A DNA stretch of 64,000 bases from Ferruginibacter paludis (GCF_030409685.1 NZ_JAUFQJ010000007.1:186001-250000); one strand, 5' to 3'. Counted from the first letter of the stretch, positions 44,135 through 53,472 are shown. The notes: generated from the letters alone by a model not told the origin. Numbers and translations are program-made.

Positions 44135-46243
44135 ATGAGGTACCCCTGCAACCGAAGGAAGTTTATCCAGCTGGCAGTTATGTCAGGGGCAGGCGTTGCA
44201 GCTGCAAACAATTTTTCGTTTTTGTATGCAAATGATCGTCACGCAACGAACCTTAACAACTGTCCTGCAACCACTTTTATTCCCAACCGCGTAGCAAGCT
44301 GGTGGACGTCTATCGAAGACCTGCAGTGGCCGCAAAAACAAATCAGCGATAAAATAAAACGCCGGGCCGAAGGTTTTGCCAAAGCGAATATTGATACTGC
44401 TGTTAATTTTGGCTTTCATATACGTTTTGATTTTGCAGATTATTTCGGCCAGTTGCATGGCTATTATGCTGATGTATGCGAAGCGCTGCACCAGCATGGC
44501 ATCCATTTCATGGAACATTATTCCTGCAATCATATCTCCAGGCCAAAGGATGAAGCGGAACTAAAAAAGATGAGCACTTTTCAGCGGCACCATGTGCTGT
44601 TATACCATGATGCGGTTGCTGCAAAATATGCACAGTATGAGGGCCACTTGTTCAATGATGTTTGTCAAATTGATTTAAGAGATGGCAGCCTGGGATACGC
44701 ACCGCAATACCAGTTAAATACCTTTTGCCACAGCAACCCGAACTACCTGGACATGCACCAAAAATATTTACAGCGATTATTAAAGGAAGTGCCACTGGAC
44801 GGCATCATGGTAGATGATATGTGCAACTATGCAGGTCCAACGGTGTGCGGCTGTACTTATTGCCGGGAGCGGTTCAGGAAGGAATATGGTCACGATATTC
44901 CGCCCTTTGGTGAAAAAGATTTTTGGGGCGACACAACAAAAGAAACGTTTGAATGGGGTAATTATGATAACCCTGTTTTCAGGGATTGGTTGCGTATGAA
45001 AGTAGATGCGGTGACGGATCATTTAAAAATGATCAAAGCAACCATGGGCGACAAATCACTCATGACCTGCTGCTCCAATACCGGTCCGTTGATCCTGAAT
45101 GCGTTGTCGCTCGACCTGGAGAAATTAGCACCATACCTTGATTTTTTTGTGCTGGAAAATGTAGGCACCAATGTGCAGAATGTTGACTGGATAAAAATGG
45201 ATGCAGAAGCTCTGTTACAGAAAGATATCGCCGCGGAAAAAGGCAATCGTCCGGCCATGGCATTGAGTTATACCATTTATGAAGCCGGTGCTTATTTCGG
45301 TTGGGCCCTCAGTCGCTTTTGGGGAGTGGCCAACTGGTGCAGCACGCTCAACGCAAGACTGCCGGAAGATCCGCCGGATGCGATGGAACAGGAAGACGTA
45401 ATCAGCAAAACCAACAACTGGGAAAAACAATACAGCGACCTGGATTATACCAACGGCAGCGACCTAGTGGAAGTGAGACTGGTGTACAGTCGCGATTGTA
45501 AAGTCAATGGTTGGCGCAACAACAATGGGCATGAGCATTGGGACAGTGTGGCCGCATGGACGGAGCAGCTGGTAAAAAATAATGTAGGCTATGGTTTTGT
45601 TCGTTCTGCAGCACTGGAAGATACCGTTGCATTAAGCAAAGAAAAGACGCCGTTGATTTTAGATAGCGTGGCCTGTGTTTCGGATAAACAATTTGCTGCC
45701 ATCAAAACTTATCTGGCCAATGGCGGTATTGCCTGGCTGGCATTGCCTTTTGGTACGCATGATGAAAAAGGGTTTGCAAGACCAATTGCGTTATCGGAAG
45801 AATTGAAGAAGCACCGTTATAAAAACCTGGTGATGATTGCTTCTGCTGTTGCATCAACACCTTTGCAACATTTGATTGCTGCTGGAAAATTCAAACCCGT
45901 TATCAAACAAATAAAGGGCGATAAAAGATGGGTGGTAAGAATGCGCCTGTACAATGGCAAACCTGTTTTGCATTGTATGAATACAGCCCTCACAGCGATA
46001 CCGCATCCGACATTAAAAGACCTTTCTGCTATTCCTATTTTGATCGGGCTGGATTCTGTGGTTACTGACAATGTGCTGGGATATGAAATCAATACAGCTG
46101 TGCTTTCTTTCAACGGCTTATTGGTGATGAGCCCTGAATTGAACGGCTTAAAGCGATCTGTTTCAATCGTGGGTAAAGGCAATGGGTTTGCGACGTTGCG
46201 GATTAATTTGGATGGGGTAAAAGTTTATGCGGTGGTGCAATAA
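44135..46243 (+). CDS. Tat-exported GH42-like glycoside hydrolase, paralog 1
   Basis: 702 residues. Twin-arginine leader (CNRRKFIQL, hydrophobic to about 27). TIM-barrel region (about 50-420) with WWTSIEDLQWPQK, IKRRAEGFAKANIDTA, DGIMVDDMCNY, the Cys motif CGCTYCRERF and LDFFVLENVGTN. An alpha/beta domain (about 440-600) with PLILDSVACVSDKQFAAI and AWLALPFGTHDEKGF matches the beta-galactosidase trimerisation domain, and a small C-terminal beta domain ends the chain. Similar to hypothetical glycosyl-hydrolase families near GH42; substrate unknown. First of three tandem paralogs. Confidence 0.75.
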   Translation: MRYPCNRRKFIQLAVMSGAGVAAANNFSFLYANDRHATNLNNCPATTFIPNRVASWWTSIEDLQWPQKQISDKIKRRAEGFAKANIDTAVNFGFHIRFDFADYFGQLHGYYADVCEALHQHGIHFMEHYSCNHISRPKDEAELKKMSTFQRHHVLLYHDAVAAKYAQYEGHLFNDVCQIDLRDGSLGYAPQYQLNTFCHSNPNYLDMHQKYLQRLLKEVPLDGIMVDDMCNYAGPTVCGCTYCRERFRKEYGHDIPPFGEKDFWGDTTKETFEWGNYDNPVFRDWLRMKVDAVTDHLKMIKATMGDKSLMTCCSNTGPLILNALSLDLEKLAPYLDFFVLENVGTNVQNVDWIKMDAEALLQKDIAAEKGNRPAMALSYTIYEAGAYFGWALSRFWGVANWCSTLNARLPEDPPDAMEQEDVISKTNNWEKQYSDLDYTNGSDLVEVRLVYSRDCKVNGWRNNNGHEHWDSVAAWTEQLVKNNVGYGFVRSAALEDTVALSKEKTPLILDSVACVSDKQFAAIKTYLANGGIAWLALPFGTHDEKGFARPIALSEELKKHRYKNLVMIASAVASTPLQHLIAAGKFKPVIKQIKGDKRWVVRMRLYNGKPVLHCMNTALTAIPHPTLKDLSAIPILIGLDSVVTDNVLGYEINTAVLSFNGLLVMSPELNGLKRSVSIVGKGNGFATLRINLDGVKVYAVVQ

Positions 46244-46255
46244 GGATATTGTCCC

Positions 46256-46320
46256 GTTAAAAAAGTACACGCTTTAAACCGATTATAGGAAAACATCCTT
46301 CCCACAATTCATTAGATTTG
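46256..46320 (+). promoter_or_regulatory. Shared promoter/operator module 2
   Basis: GTTAAAAAAGTA at 46256-46267, the TTTAAACCGATTATAGGAA block, and TAGATTTG at 46313-46320. Same 57-bp spacing as module 1; ATG 36 bp past the -7 box start. Confidence 0.75.
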
Positions 46321-46348
46321 AACAAAGGTTTATAAACCCGTTCAAACA

Positions 46349-48451
46349 ATGAAGCATCCCCACAACCGCAGGGCATTTATAAAAATGACAGCTTTGACAG
46401 CCGCAGGTATCGGGCTTTCCAATGGGCTGCCCCTGGTGTATGCAAATAACCTTCAGCAAGCCGGTAGGTTTGCTGAGCCCGCTTTTATACCCAGCCGTTC
46501 TGCCAGCTGGTGGACAACCATGGATGATCTGCAATGGCCGCAAAAACATGTTATCGATAAAATAAAACGCCGGGCCGAAGGGTTTGCCAAAGCAGGTATT
46601 GATACTGCCATCATTTTTGGCTTTGGTCTGCGGTTTGATTTTTCCAACTACTTTGGCCAGGTGCATGGTTACTTTGCGAATGTGGCGGAAGAGTTACACC
46701 AGCATGGTATTAAACTCATGGATCATTATTCATGCAATGAAATTGAACGGCCACGCAATGCCGCGGAGTTTAAAAAAATGCACCAGTTTCAAAGGCACAC
46801 GGTGTTGTTATACCATGACCCGGTTGCTGCAAAATATGCACAATACGAAGGACATTTTTTTAATGATATCTGTGAAGTGGATCTGCGGGATGGCAGCCGT
46901 GGCTATGCACCGCAGTACCAGTTTGAAACCTTTTGTCATAACAATCCCGGCTTCCTGGACATGCACCAGAAATACCTGCAACGCTTGTTAAAGGAAGTGC
47001 CCATTGATGGCATTGAAGTGGATGATATGTGCAACTATCCCGGTCCCGCCACCTGTGGTTGTAAATACTGCCGGGAGCGGTTTAAAAGAGATTATGGTCA
47101 TGATATTCCGCCCTTCGGGGAAAAATCTTTTTGGGGTGATACATCCAAAGAGACATTGGAATGGGGCAATTATGAAAACCCTGTTTTCAGGGATTGGCTG
47201 CGAATGAAAATTGATTCCGTAGCGGATCATTTAAAAATGATCAAGCAAACCATTGGCGAAAAACCGTTGATGACCTGTTGCTCCAACACGGGCCCCATCA
47301 TACTCAATATACTATCACTCGACCTGGAAAAACTGGCGCCGCACCTGGATTTTTTTATGCTTGAAAATGTGGGCATCAATGTTGACAATGCCAACTGGAT
47401 AGCAATGGATGCGGAAGCATTGCACCAGAAAGACATTGCCGAAAAAAGAGGGAAAGCTCCGGCGATGGCATTGAGTTATACCATCTATGAACCGGGCGCT
47501 TATTTTGGCTGGGCGCTCAGTCGATTCTGGGGCGTGGCCAACTGGAGCAGTACGCTCAACGGCAGATTGGTAGAAGATCCGGCCGATGCGATGGAGATGG
47601 AAGACGTGATCAGCAAATCCAACAACTGGGAAAAGCAATACAGCAATTTAAATTACCGGGAAGGTGTTGACGTTGCAGAAGTAAGATTGGTATACAACCG
47701 CTATTGTAAAGAAAATGGCTGGCGCAACACCAATGGCAAAGAGCATTGGGACAGTGCTGCGGCATGGAGTGAACAACTGGTAAAAAACAATGTGGGCTAT
47801 CGTTTTGTTCGGTATGAAGAATTGGGGGATGCTGAGCTTTTGGGCAAAGAAAATACGCCCCTGATTTTAGATTCGGTGGGCTGCGTTTCGGATAAGCAAT
47901 TTGTAGCCATCAAAACCTATCTAACCAAAGGCCGCATCGCCTGGCTGGCATTGCCTTTTGGTACACATGATGAAAAAGGTTTTGTTCGTGCAACGCCTTT
48001 ATCAGCAGAACTGGTGAAAGGCAGGCATAAAAATTTGGTTATGATAGAATCGGCTGTTGCAGCTACACCGCTACAAAAATTGATAATATCCGGCAAGTTT
48101 CAACCGCTGATCAAACAAATAAAAGGTGATAAGAGATGGGCCGTCCGCACCAGGTTGTACAATGGCAAACCGGTATTACATTTCATGAATACCGCATTGA
48201 AACCAATACCTCATCCCACTATTAAAGACATCAGCGGAATTCCGGTATTAAAAGCATTGGACTCTAACATAACGGATAATGTATTGGAATATGTGATTAA
48301 TTCCAATAAAATAAATTTGGTTGGGGTGTCGGTGATGAGTCCTGAATTAAGTAATGCAAAAAGAATTGTGGACATTGTCAAGAGTAAAAATTATTCAACG
48401 ATTAAAGTTGATCTTGAGGGGATAAAAGTGTATGCGGTTGCCGGAGGATGA
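46349..48451 (+). CDS. Tat-exported GH42-like glycoside hydrolase, paralog 2
   Basis: 700 residues, collinear with paralog 1 over its whole length, including the leader (HNRRAFIKM), DGIEVDDMCNYPGPATCGCKYC, LENVGINVDNANW and the trimerisation-type domain with PLILDSVGCVSDKQF. Active-site-like acidic strand ends are conserved. Differences include VHGYFANVAEELHQHG and a different C-terminal tail. Probably arose by tandem duplication together with its own promoter. Confidence 0.75.
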   Translation: MKHPHNRRAFIKMTALTAAGIGLSNGLPLVYANNLQQAGRFAEPAFIPSRSASWWTTMDDLQWPQKHVIDKIKRRAEGFAKAGIDTAIIFGFGLRFDFSNYFGQVHGYFANVAEELHQHGIKLMDHYSCNEIERPRNAAEFKKMHQFQRHTVLLYHDPVAAKYAQYEGHFFNDICEVDLRDGSRGYAPQYQFETFCHNNPGFLDMHQKYLQRLLKEVPIDGIEVDDMCNYPGPATCGCKYCRERFKRDYGHDIPPFGEKSFWGDTSKETLEWGNYENPVFRDWLRMKIDSVADHLKMIKQTIGEKPLMTCCSNTGPIILNILSLDLEKLAPHLDFFMLENVGINVDNANWIAMDAEALHQKDIAEKRGKAPAMALSYTIYEPGAYFGWALSRFWGVANWSSTLNGRLVEDPADAMEMEDVISKSNNWEKQYSNLNYREGVDVAEVRLVYNRYCKENGWRNTNGKEHWDSAAAWSEQLVKNNVGYRFVRYEELGDAELLGKENTPLILDSVGCVSDKQFVAIKTYLTKGRIAWLALPFGTHDEKGFVRATPLSAELVKGRHKNLVMIESAVAATPLQKLIISGKFQPLIKQIKGDKRWAVRTRLYNGKPVLHFMNTALKPIPHPTIKDISGIPVLKALDSNITDNVLEYVINSNKINLVGVSVMSPELSNAKRIVDIVKSKNYSTIKVDLEGIKVYAVAGG

Positions 48452-48559
48452 GACCAGTTTTTCAAATCGCTGGATTTTTCAAAAGTGCAGGTCTTTGCAG
48501 GCTTTGGGTTAACAATCGTTGCGTTGTTTAGAACCGCTATATGCGATAAAACAAAAATC

Positions 48560-48725
48560 CACAATACATTCCGTAGGAACGTATGCTAATAATTACCGGT
48601 TCTACCCAAACAATGCCCCGATGGGGCAATATGCTTCGCAAGCCATCTCATGTTCCGTAGGAACAAAATGTGGGTAGAAAATATTCATCAATAATAGTTG
48701 CGTTCCGTAGGAACGCTTTGTGCAA
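48560..48725. repeat. GTTCC palindrome repeat
   Basis: Contains ATTCCGTAGGAAC, TGCCCCGATGGGGCA, GTTCCGTAGGAAC and GCGTTCC-GTA-GGAACGC (48700-48716), with GTGGGTAGAAAA and TATTCATCAATAAT between. It matches 17150-17240. It fills most of the gap after paralog 2; no gene found there. Confidence 0.65.
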
Positions 48726-48837
48726 TATTGAAGAATCTGCCTATAGTTGCGATGAATTTCCAGTTTAAAATTGTTGATCTTCAACTATCATAAAAATCGC
48801 CCTTCATTTCTCTTGTTCCATATTGCTGTAATTGTTC

Positions 48838-48872
48838 AAGGGAGTGACACAACGATGCCTAATTGAAATACA
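48838..48872 (-). repeat. GAGTGACACAACGATG dispersed motif
   Basis: GGAGTGACACAACGATGCCT followed by AATTGAAATAC matches, in reverse, the element around 2770-2804, including the flanking GTATTTCAATTA. Confidence 0.5.
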
Positions 48873-48926
48873 ACTGCCGGTCAAAAAATAATTTTATGCC
48901 GCTCCTAAGTTCTGCATTTTCCGCTT

Positions 48927-48991
48927 GTTAAAAAAGTATACATTTTAAACCGATTAATGGAAAATAAAGTTTTGGTAAGTCAGTAGATTTG
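48927..48991 (+). promoter_or_regulatory. Shared promoter/operator module 3
   Basis: GTTAAAAAAGTA at 48927-48938, the TTTAAACCGATTAATGGAA block, and TAGATTTG at 48984-48991; 57-bp spacing. ATG 36 bp past the -7 box start. Confidence 0.75.
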
Positions 48992-49019
48992 AACCAGCAC
49001 TTTACCAAAACCTGTTGAG

Positions 49020-51125
49020 ATGAATGGAAAAACCAATCGCAGAAAATTTATACAAACGGCTGCTGTAACAGGCGCAGGTATCAGCCTCTTTCATAGTTTG
49101 CCCGCGTATGCCGTCCAGCTGGCGTCCTTTGGCAAACAGCCATTTAAAAATACCGGTACGGCTTTTATTCCCAACCGCAGTGCTAGCTGGTGGTGTACAT
49201 TGGAAGACATTCAATGGCCGCAAAAACAGGTAGTTGATAAAATAAAAAGAAGGGCAGAGGGTTTTGCTAAAGCCGGCATTGATACGGCCATTAATTTTGG
49301 TTTTCACAATCGTTTTGATTTTGCCAATTACTTCAGCCAGCTGCATGGATATTACGCCAACGTGTGTGAAGAGCTGCACAAAAACGGCGTGCGCTTTATG
49401 GATCACTACAGCTGCAATGATATTACAAGGCCAAGGAATGAAGCCGACTTTCGCTATGTGCATAAATTCGAACGGCATGCAGTGTTGCTTTTTCCTGATC
49501 CCGTTGCGAGGCAATATGCGCAGTATGAAGGATATTTCTACAATGATCTTTGTGAAGTGGATTTGCGGGATGGTAGTCGTGGCTACGCAAAACAATACCA
49601 GTTTGAAGCCTTCTGCCATAACAATCCCAACTTTTTGGACATGCATAAAAAATATCTCCAGCGGCTGATGAAGGAGGTTCCTTTTGATGGTGTTGAAGTA
49701 GATGATATGTGCAGTTACCCGGGCAATACTACCTGTGGTTGTAAATATTGCAGGGATCGGTTTAAAAAGGAATATGGTCATGACATTCCCGATTTTTCTG
49801 ATAAAAACTTTTTTGGTGATATAACAAAGGATATGCTGGAGTGGGGCAACTATGATAACCCTGCCTACCGCGATTGGCTGCGGATGAAAGCCGATGCCGT
49901 GTATGATCATGTAAAGATGATTAAAGGTGTGCTGGGTGATAAGCCATTGATGACCTGTTGTTCCAACACCGGCCCGATTGTATTGAATGCAGTGGCGCTT
50001 GACCTGGAAAAAATGGCGCCCTATCTGGATTTGTTTATGCTGGAAAATGTGGGCACCAATATAAAAAATGCCGACTGGATAGAAATGGATGCGGAAGCCT
50101 TGCATCAGAAAGACATCGCCCAAAAAAGAAACAACGCTCCGGCCATGGCATTGAGTTATGCCATCTTTGAGAAGGGTGCTTATTTTGGCTGGGCCTTAGC
50201 AAGATTTTGGGGCGTAGGTAACTGGAGCAGTACGCTCAACAGCAGGCTGGAAGAGGATCCTGCGCATTCGCTGGAGGCAGAAGAAGCCATCAGCAGATCA
50301 AACAACTGGGAAAAAAAATACAGCGATTTAAATTACCGCGATGGCAAAGACCTGGTGGAAGTACGATTGGTAAACAATAGTTATTGCAGGGAGAACGGCT
50401 GGCGGGATGAAGCTGGTCATGAACACTGGGACAGATCGAAAGCATGGAGTGCTCAACTGGTGAAACACAATGTAGGCTATCGTTTTTTACGCACGGCCGA
50501 ACTGGCAGATGCCACTGCATTGAGCAAAGAAAATACACCTTTGGTAATGGATGGCGTTGGCTGTGTTTCGGATAAACAATTTACGGCCATTCAATCCTAT
50601 CTTTCTAAAGGTGGTATTGCCTGGGTTGCACTGCCATTCGGTACGCAGAACGAAAAAGGCTTTGCCCGTGCAACGCCGCTATCGGCGGTGTTATTAAAAG
50701 CAAAGTATAAAAATTTATATATCATTGACTCTGCAGTTGCATCGGCACCATTGCAAAAATTAATTGAAGCAGGCAAATTCAAACCTGTTATCAGGCAGTT
50801 AAAAGGCGATCAACGTTGGGCTGCAAGAATCAGGTTTTACAACGGCAATGCGGCCATTCATTTTATGAACGGAGGCCTGCTGCCCGTGCCGGATGAAGTG
50901 AAGGACCTTTCAGATGTGCCATTGATCAAAGACATTGATTCACTGATAACGGATAATGAACTGTCTTATGAAATCGACAGCAGTATTCGTTTATCTCAAT
51001 TGTCGCTAATGAGCCCGGAGCTTGGTGAATCCAATAGAGTTGCAGACATTCGCAGGGCTGGTAAGGAGCACACAGTTGTGAACTTAAATTTAGAGGGTAT
51101 AAAAATTTATGCGGTGGCGCAATAA
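49020..51125 (+). CDS. Tat-exported GH42-like glycoside hydrolase, paralog 3
   Basis: 701 residues, collinear with paralogs 1 and 2 but the most divergent of the three (DGVEVDDMCSYPGNTTCGCKYCRDRF, LDLFMLENVGTNIKNADW, PLVMDGVGCVSDKQF). Twin-arginine leader TNRRKFIQT. All three keep the CGC.YC pair-of-cysteines motif, which could bind a metal or form disulfides. The sugar-acid operon begins 191 bp downstream. Confidence 0.75.
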   Translation: MNGKTNRRKFIQTAAVTGAGISLFHSLPAYAVQLASFGKQPFKNTGTAFIPNRSASWWCTLEDIQWPQKQVVDKIKRRAEGFAKAGIDTAINFGFHNRFDFANYFSQLHGYYANVCEELHKNGVRFMDHYSCNDITRPRNEADFRYVHKFERHAVLLFPDPVARQYAQYEGYFYNDLCEVDLRDGSRGYAKQYQFEAFCHNNPNFLDMHKKYLQRLMKEVPFDGVEVDDMCSYPGNTTCGCKYCRDRFKKEYGHDIPDFSDKNFFGDITKDMLEWGNYDNPAYRDWLRMKADAVYDHVKMIKGVLGDKPLMTCCSNTGPIVLNAVALDLEKMAPYLDLFMLENVGTNIKNADWIEMDAEALHQKDIAQKRNNAPAMALSYAIFEKGAYFGWALARFWGVGNWSSTLNSRLEEDPAHSLEAEEAISRSNNWEKKYSDLNYRDGKDLVEVRLVNNSYCRENGWRDEAGHEHWDRSKAWSAQLVKHNVGYRFLRTAELADATALSKENTPLVMDGVGCVSDKQFTAIQSYLSKGGIAWVALPFGTQNEKGFARATPLSAVLLKAKYKNLYIIDSAVASAPLQKLIEAGKFKPVIRQLKGDQRWAARIRFYNGNAAIHFMNGGLLPVPDEVKDLSDVPLIKDIDSLITDNELSYEIDSSIRLSQLSLMSPELGESNRVADIRRAGKEHTVVNLNLEGIKIYAVAQ

Positions 51126-51132
51126 TGCGATA

Positions 51133-51197
51133 GTTAAAAAAGTATAGAAATCAGCAGCATAAATATAGTTGTACCGGTTTTTTTATTTCTATTTTTA
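51133..51197 (+). promoter_or_regulatory. Candidate shared operator before the sugar-acid operon
   Basis: GTTAAAAAAGTATA at 51133-51146 matches module 3 over 14 bp. At the same 57-bp offset (51190-51197) lies TATTTTTA, seven of eight positions of TAnnTTTG. The TTTAA/GATTA middle block is not conserved, and the first ATG is 127 bp past the -7-like box. Confidence 0.5.
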
Positions 51198-51316
51198 TCG
51201 TGCATTTCAAACGACCCTATTTTGTTTTTGGCTTTGAATACCACAGCTGAATTTGATTAATTAAATGAACGGCCAGCGTTTGAATTGTCCATTTTTAATA
51301 CTCAATTACCTAGTAC

Positions 51317-52108
51317 ATGTTTTTTTCAGGCTCCACTTATCCTTCGTTGAATAAAGAAACCAGCAATAAAATTGTATTGCTTCCTTTGGGGGCCATAGAA
51401 CAGCATGGTTTGCATTTGCCTGTTAGTACTGACACAGATATTGTAACAGCCGTAGCCACTTACGCAGAAAGTAAATTGCCCGATGATATCCTCTTGTGCC
51501 CTACGCTTGCTTATGGCTCGAGTCATCATCACCAGGCATTTGGTGGCACGCTGAGTGTATCGCCGCAACTCTATACACAATTGGTAATTGAAATAGTTGA
51601 GTCGGTTATAAAGAGCGGCTTTACAAAAATTATTTTATTAAATGGTCATGGTGGCAATATTACGCCGGTGAAACAGGCTTTGTCTGTGTTAAGCAACCGG
51701 TACGATGCTACCATCAATCCAACGATTGCCCTGGCAACTTACTGGGAACTTGCCGGAATAACATTTGCCGGTGAACCGCCTATGCAAAGCCCTGCGTTGA
51801 GTCATGCCTGCGAGTATGAAACAAGCCTGATGCTGCATCTCTTTCCGGGTAATGTGCTGATGGAAAAAGTACAACGTGCCGCAAGGCCCGAAAGCAATGG
51901 CTACATTGCCTGGGAAGATGATGAACCATACAGGGGTGTAACCGTGGTGAAACAGACCGAATTTGTTTCCGGCAATGGTTGCAGTGGTGAACCACAGTTG
52001 GCCACCAAAGAAAAAGGGCAGCATTTGTTTGAACATGCAACAAAAGCTTTGCTGGATTTTATAGTGTCATTTAAAAATTGGCCGACCATCAAAAAATTAA
52101 AACCATAG
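51317..52108 (+). CDS. Creatininase-family amidohydrolase
   Basis: 263 residues. Creatininase fold: VLLPLGAIEQHGLHLPVSTDTDI (about 20-42), with Glu and His metal ligands and the Asp of DTD, YGSSHHHQAFGGTLS and LLNGHGGN. The family includes creatinine amidohydrolase, MftE peptidase and cyclic-amide or sugar-lactone-type hydrolases. In this operon a lactone or keto-sugar ring opening is plausible (inference). First gene of the sugar-acid operon. Confidence 0.88.
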   Translation: MFFSGSTYPSLNKETSNKIVLLPLGAIEQHGLHLPVSTDTDIVTAVATYAESKLPDDILLCPTLAYGSSHHHQAFGGTLSVSPQLYTQLVIEIVESVIKSGFTKIILLNGHGGNITPVKQALSVLSNRYDATINPTIALATYWELAGITFAGEPPMQSPALSHACEYETSLMLHLFPGNVLMEKVQRAARPESNGYIAWEDDEPYRGVTVVKQTEFVSGNGCSGEPQLATKEKGQHLFEHATKALLDFIVSFKNWPTIKKLKP

Positions 52109-52110
52109 TC

Positions 52111-52491
52111 ATGGGTAAAATTGAAATTAAACATCCTGATAAAGCCGTTTCTACCGGAGCTTACTCCGCAGGCGTAATAAAAAACGGCATGTTGTTTATC
52201 AGCGGACAAGGACCATTGGATTTAAGTACCGGCGAAGTGATTCACGGCACGATTGAAGAAGAAACCCTGCTTACTTTATCGCACATAAAAAAAATTATTG
52301 AAGCAGCCGGCGGAACGATTGATGATATTATGAAATGCACGGTGCACCTGGAAAAGATTGAAGACTTTGACAGGTTCAATGCGGCCTATGCAACATTTTT
52401 TACAGGCATTCGCCCTGCCAGAACAACCGTGCAATCTGTATTGGCAGACGGTATTAAAATAGAAATAGATGCCATTGCAGTGCTTGGCTAA
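52111..52491 (+). CDS. RidA-family protein
   Basis: 126 residues from the ATG at 52111, 2 bp after the previous stop; the open frame extends 11 codons into it. YjgF/RidA: STGAYSAGVIKNGMLFISGQGP, VHLEKIEDFDRFNAAY and RPARTTVQSVLADGIKIEIDAIA, with the conserved Arg of the imine site. RidA hydrolyses reactive enamine/imine intermediates, which fits an operon with a dehydratase and keto acids. Confidence 0.92.
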   Translation: MGKIEIKHPDKAVSTGAYSAGVIKNGMLFISGQGPLDLSTGEVIHGTIEEETLLTLSHIKKIIEAAGGTIDDIMKCTVHLEKIEDFDRFNAAYATFFTGIRPARTTVQSVLADGIKIEIDAIAVLG

Positions 52492-52524
52492 TGGTGGCAA
52501 CGAAACATCCTTATAAAAAAAGTA

Positions 52525-53472
52525 ATGGAGCAAAAAATTAACATAGGCACGGTGGGGCTGGGATTGATGGGTTGCAGTATCGCGACCTGCATCCTTGCCG
52601 CAGGTCACCCGGTAACATCGCTGGTGAGAAGAATTGAAGCAGCAGATGAAGCAAGAGAGCGGATACTGGAGTTTTTGCAGCAGCTGAATGCAGAAGGCAT
52701 TTTAAAAGAAGATCCGCAGGTAATTATTGCAAGACATATCATTACCGACGACATAGCGCAGCTGAAAGGCCATGAAGTAATTATTGAAACAATCATTGAA
52801 AATGTAGCAGAGAAAAAGCAGCTTTATCAACAACTGGAAACAGTTTTATCCGCCACTGCCATCATTGGCAGCAATACTTCGGCCATACCCGTAACCATTT
52901 TGCAGGAAGACCTGCAGCATCCCGAAAGATTGCTCGGCATTCACTGGGCAGAGCCGGCGCACATTACCCGTTTTATGGAAGTGATTTGCGGCAAGGAGTC
53001 CAATATTGATTATGCTTATAAAATAATTGCCATTGCAGAGGGGTGGGGTAAAGAACCCTCACTGCTAAAAAAAGATATCCGTGGTTTTATTACTAACCGC
53101 ATTATGTATGCGATGTTGCGGGAAGCATTTAACCTGGTAGAGAATGGCTATGCAACGGTGGAAGATGTAGATCGTTCTTTAAGAAACGACCTTGGTTACT
53201 GGATCACTTTTGCAGGGCCATTTCGTTTTATGGACTTAACTGGCATCCCTGCTTATCTCACGGTAATGAAAGATTTGTTTCCTGAATTAAGCAATACAAC
53301 CATTCCTCCTGCATCAATGGAAGCATTGGTAGCGGCGGGCGCCAAAGGCGTAAGCAATGCGCAGGGCTTCTATCCTTACACAACAGAATCTGCCGAAAAA
53401 TGGGAAGAGCAATTCATTGAATTCAGTTACGACATCCGTAAACTGGCAGAAAAATATACCCCGAAATCATGA
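52525..53472 (+). CDS. 3-hydroxyacyl-CoA dehydrogenase-family NAD enzyme
   Basis: 315 residues. NAD-binding GTVGLGLMGCSIATCIL (about 8-24), IGSNTSAIPVT, then a helical C-terminal domain with FITNRIMYAMLREAFNLVENGYATVEDVD. It resembles L-gulonate 3-dehydrogenase/lambda-crystallin-like members as well as fatty-acid enzymes. In this operon an aldonic-acid 3-dehydrogenase role is favoured (inference). Its stop overlaps the next start by 4 bp. Confidence 0.85.
   Translation: MEQKINIGTVGLGLMGCSIATCILAAGHPVTSLVRRIEAADEARERILEFLQQLNAEGILKEDPQVIIARHIITDDIAQLKGHEVIIETIIENVAEKKQLYQQLETVLSATAIIGSNTSAIPVTILQEDLQHPERLLGIHWAEPAHITRFMEVICGKESNIDYAYKIIAIAEGWGKEPSLLKKDIRGFITNRIMYAMLREAFNLVENGYATVEDVDRSLRNDLGYWITFAGPFRFMDLTGIPAYLTVMKDLFPELSNTTIPPASMEALVAAGAKGVSNAQGFYPYTTESAEKWEEQFIEFSYDIRKLAEKYTPKS

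Noticed and set aside
49002-50123. 373-codon minus-strand ORF
   Set aside because: Antisense shadow of GH42-like paralog 3; shorter versions occur opposite paralogs 1 and 2 for the same reason.
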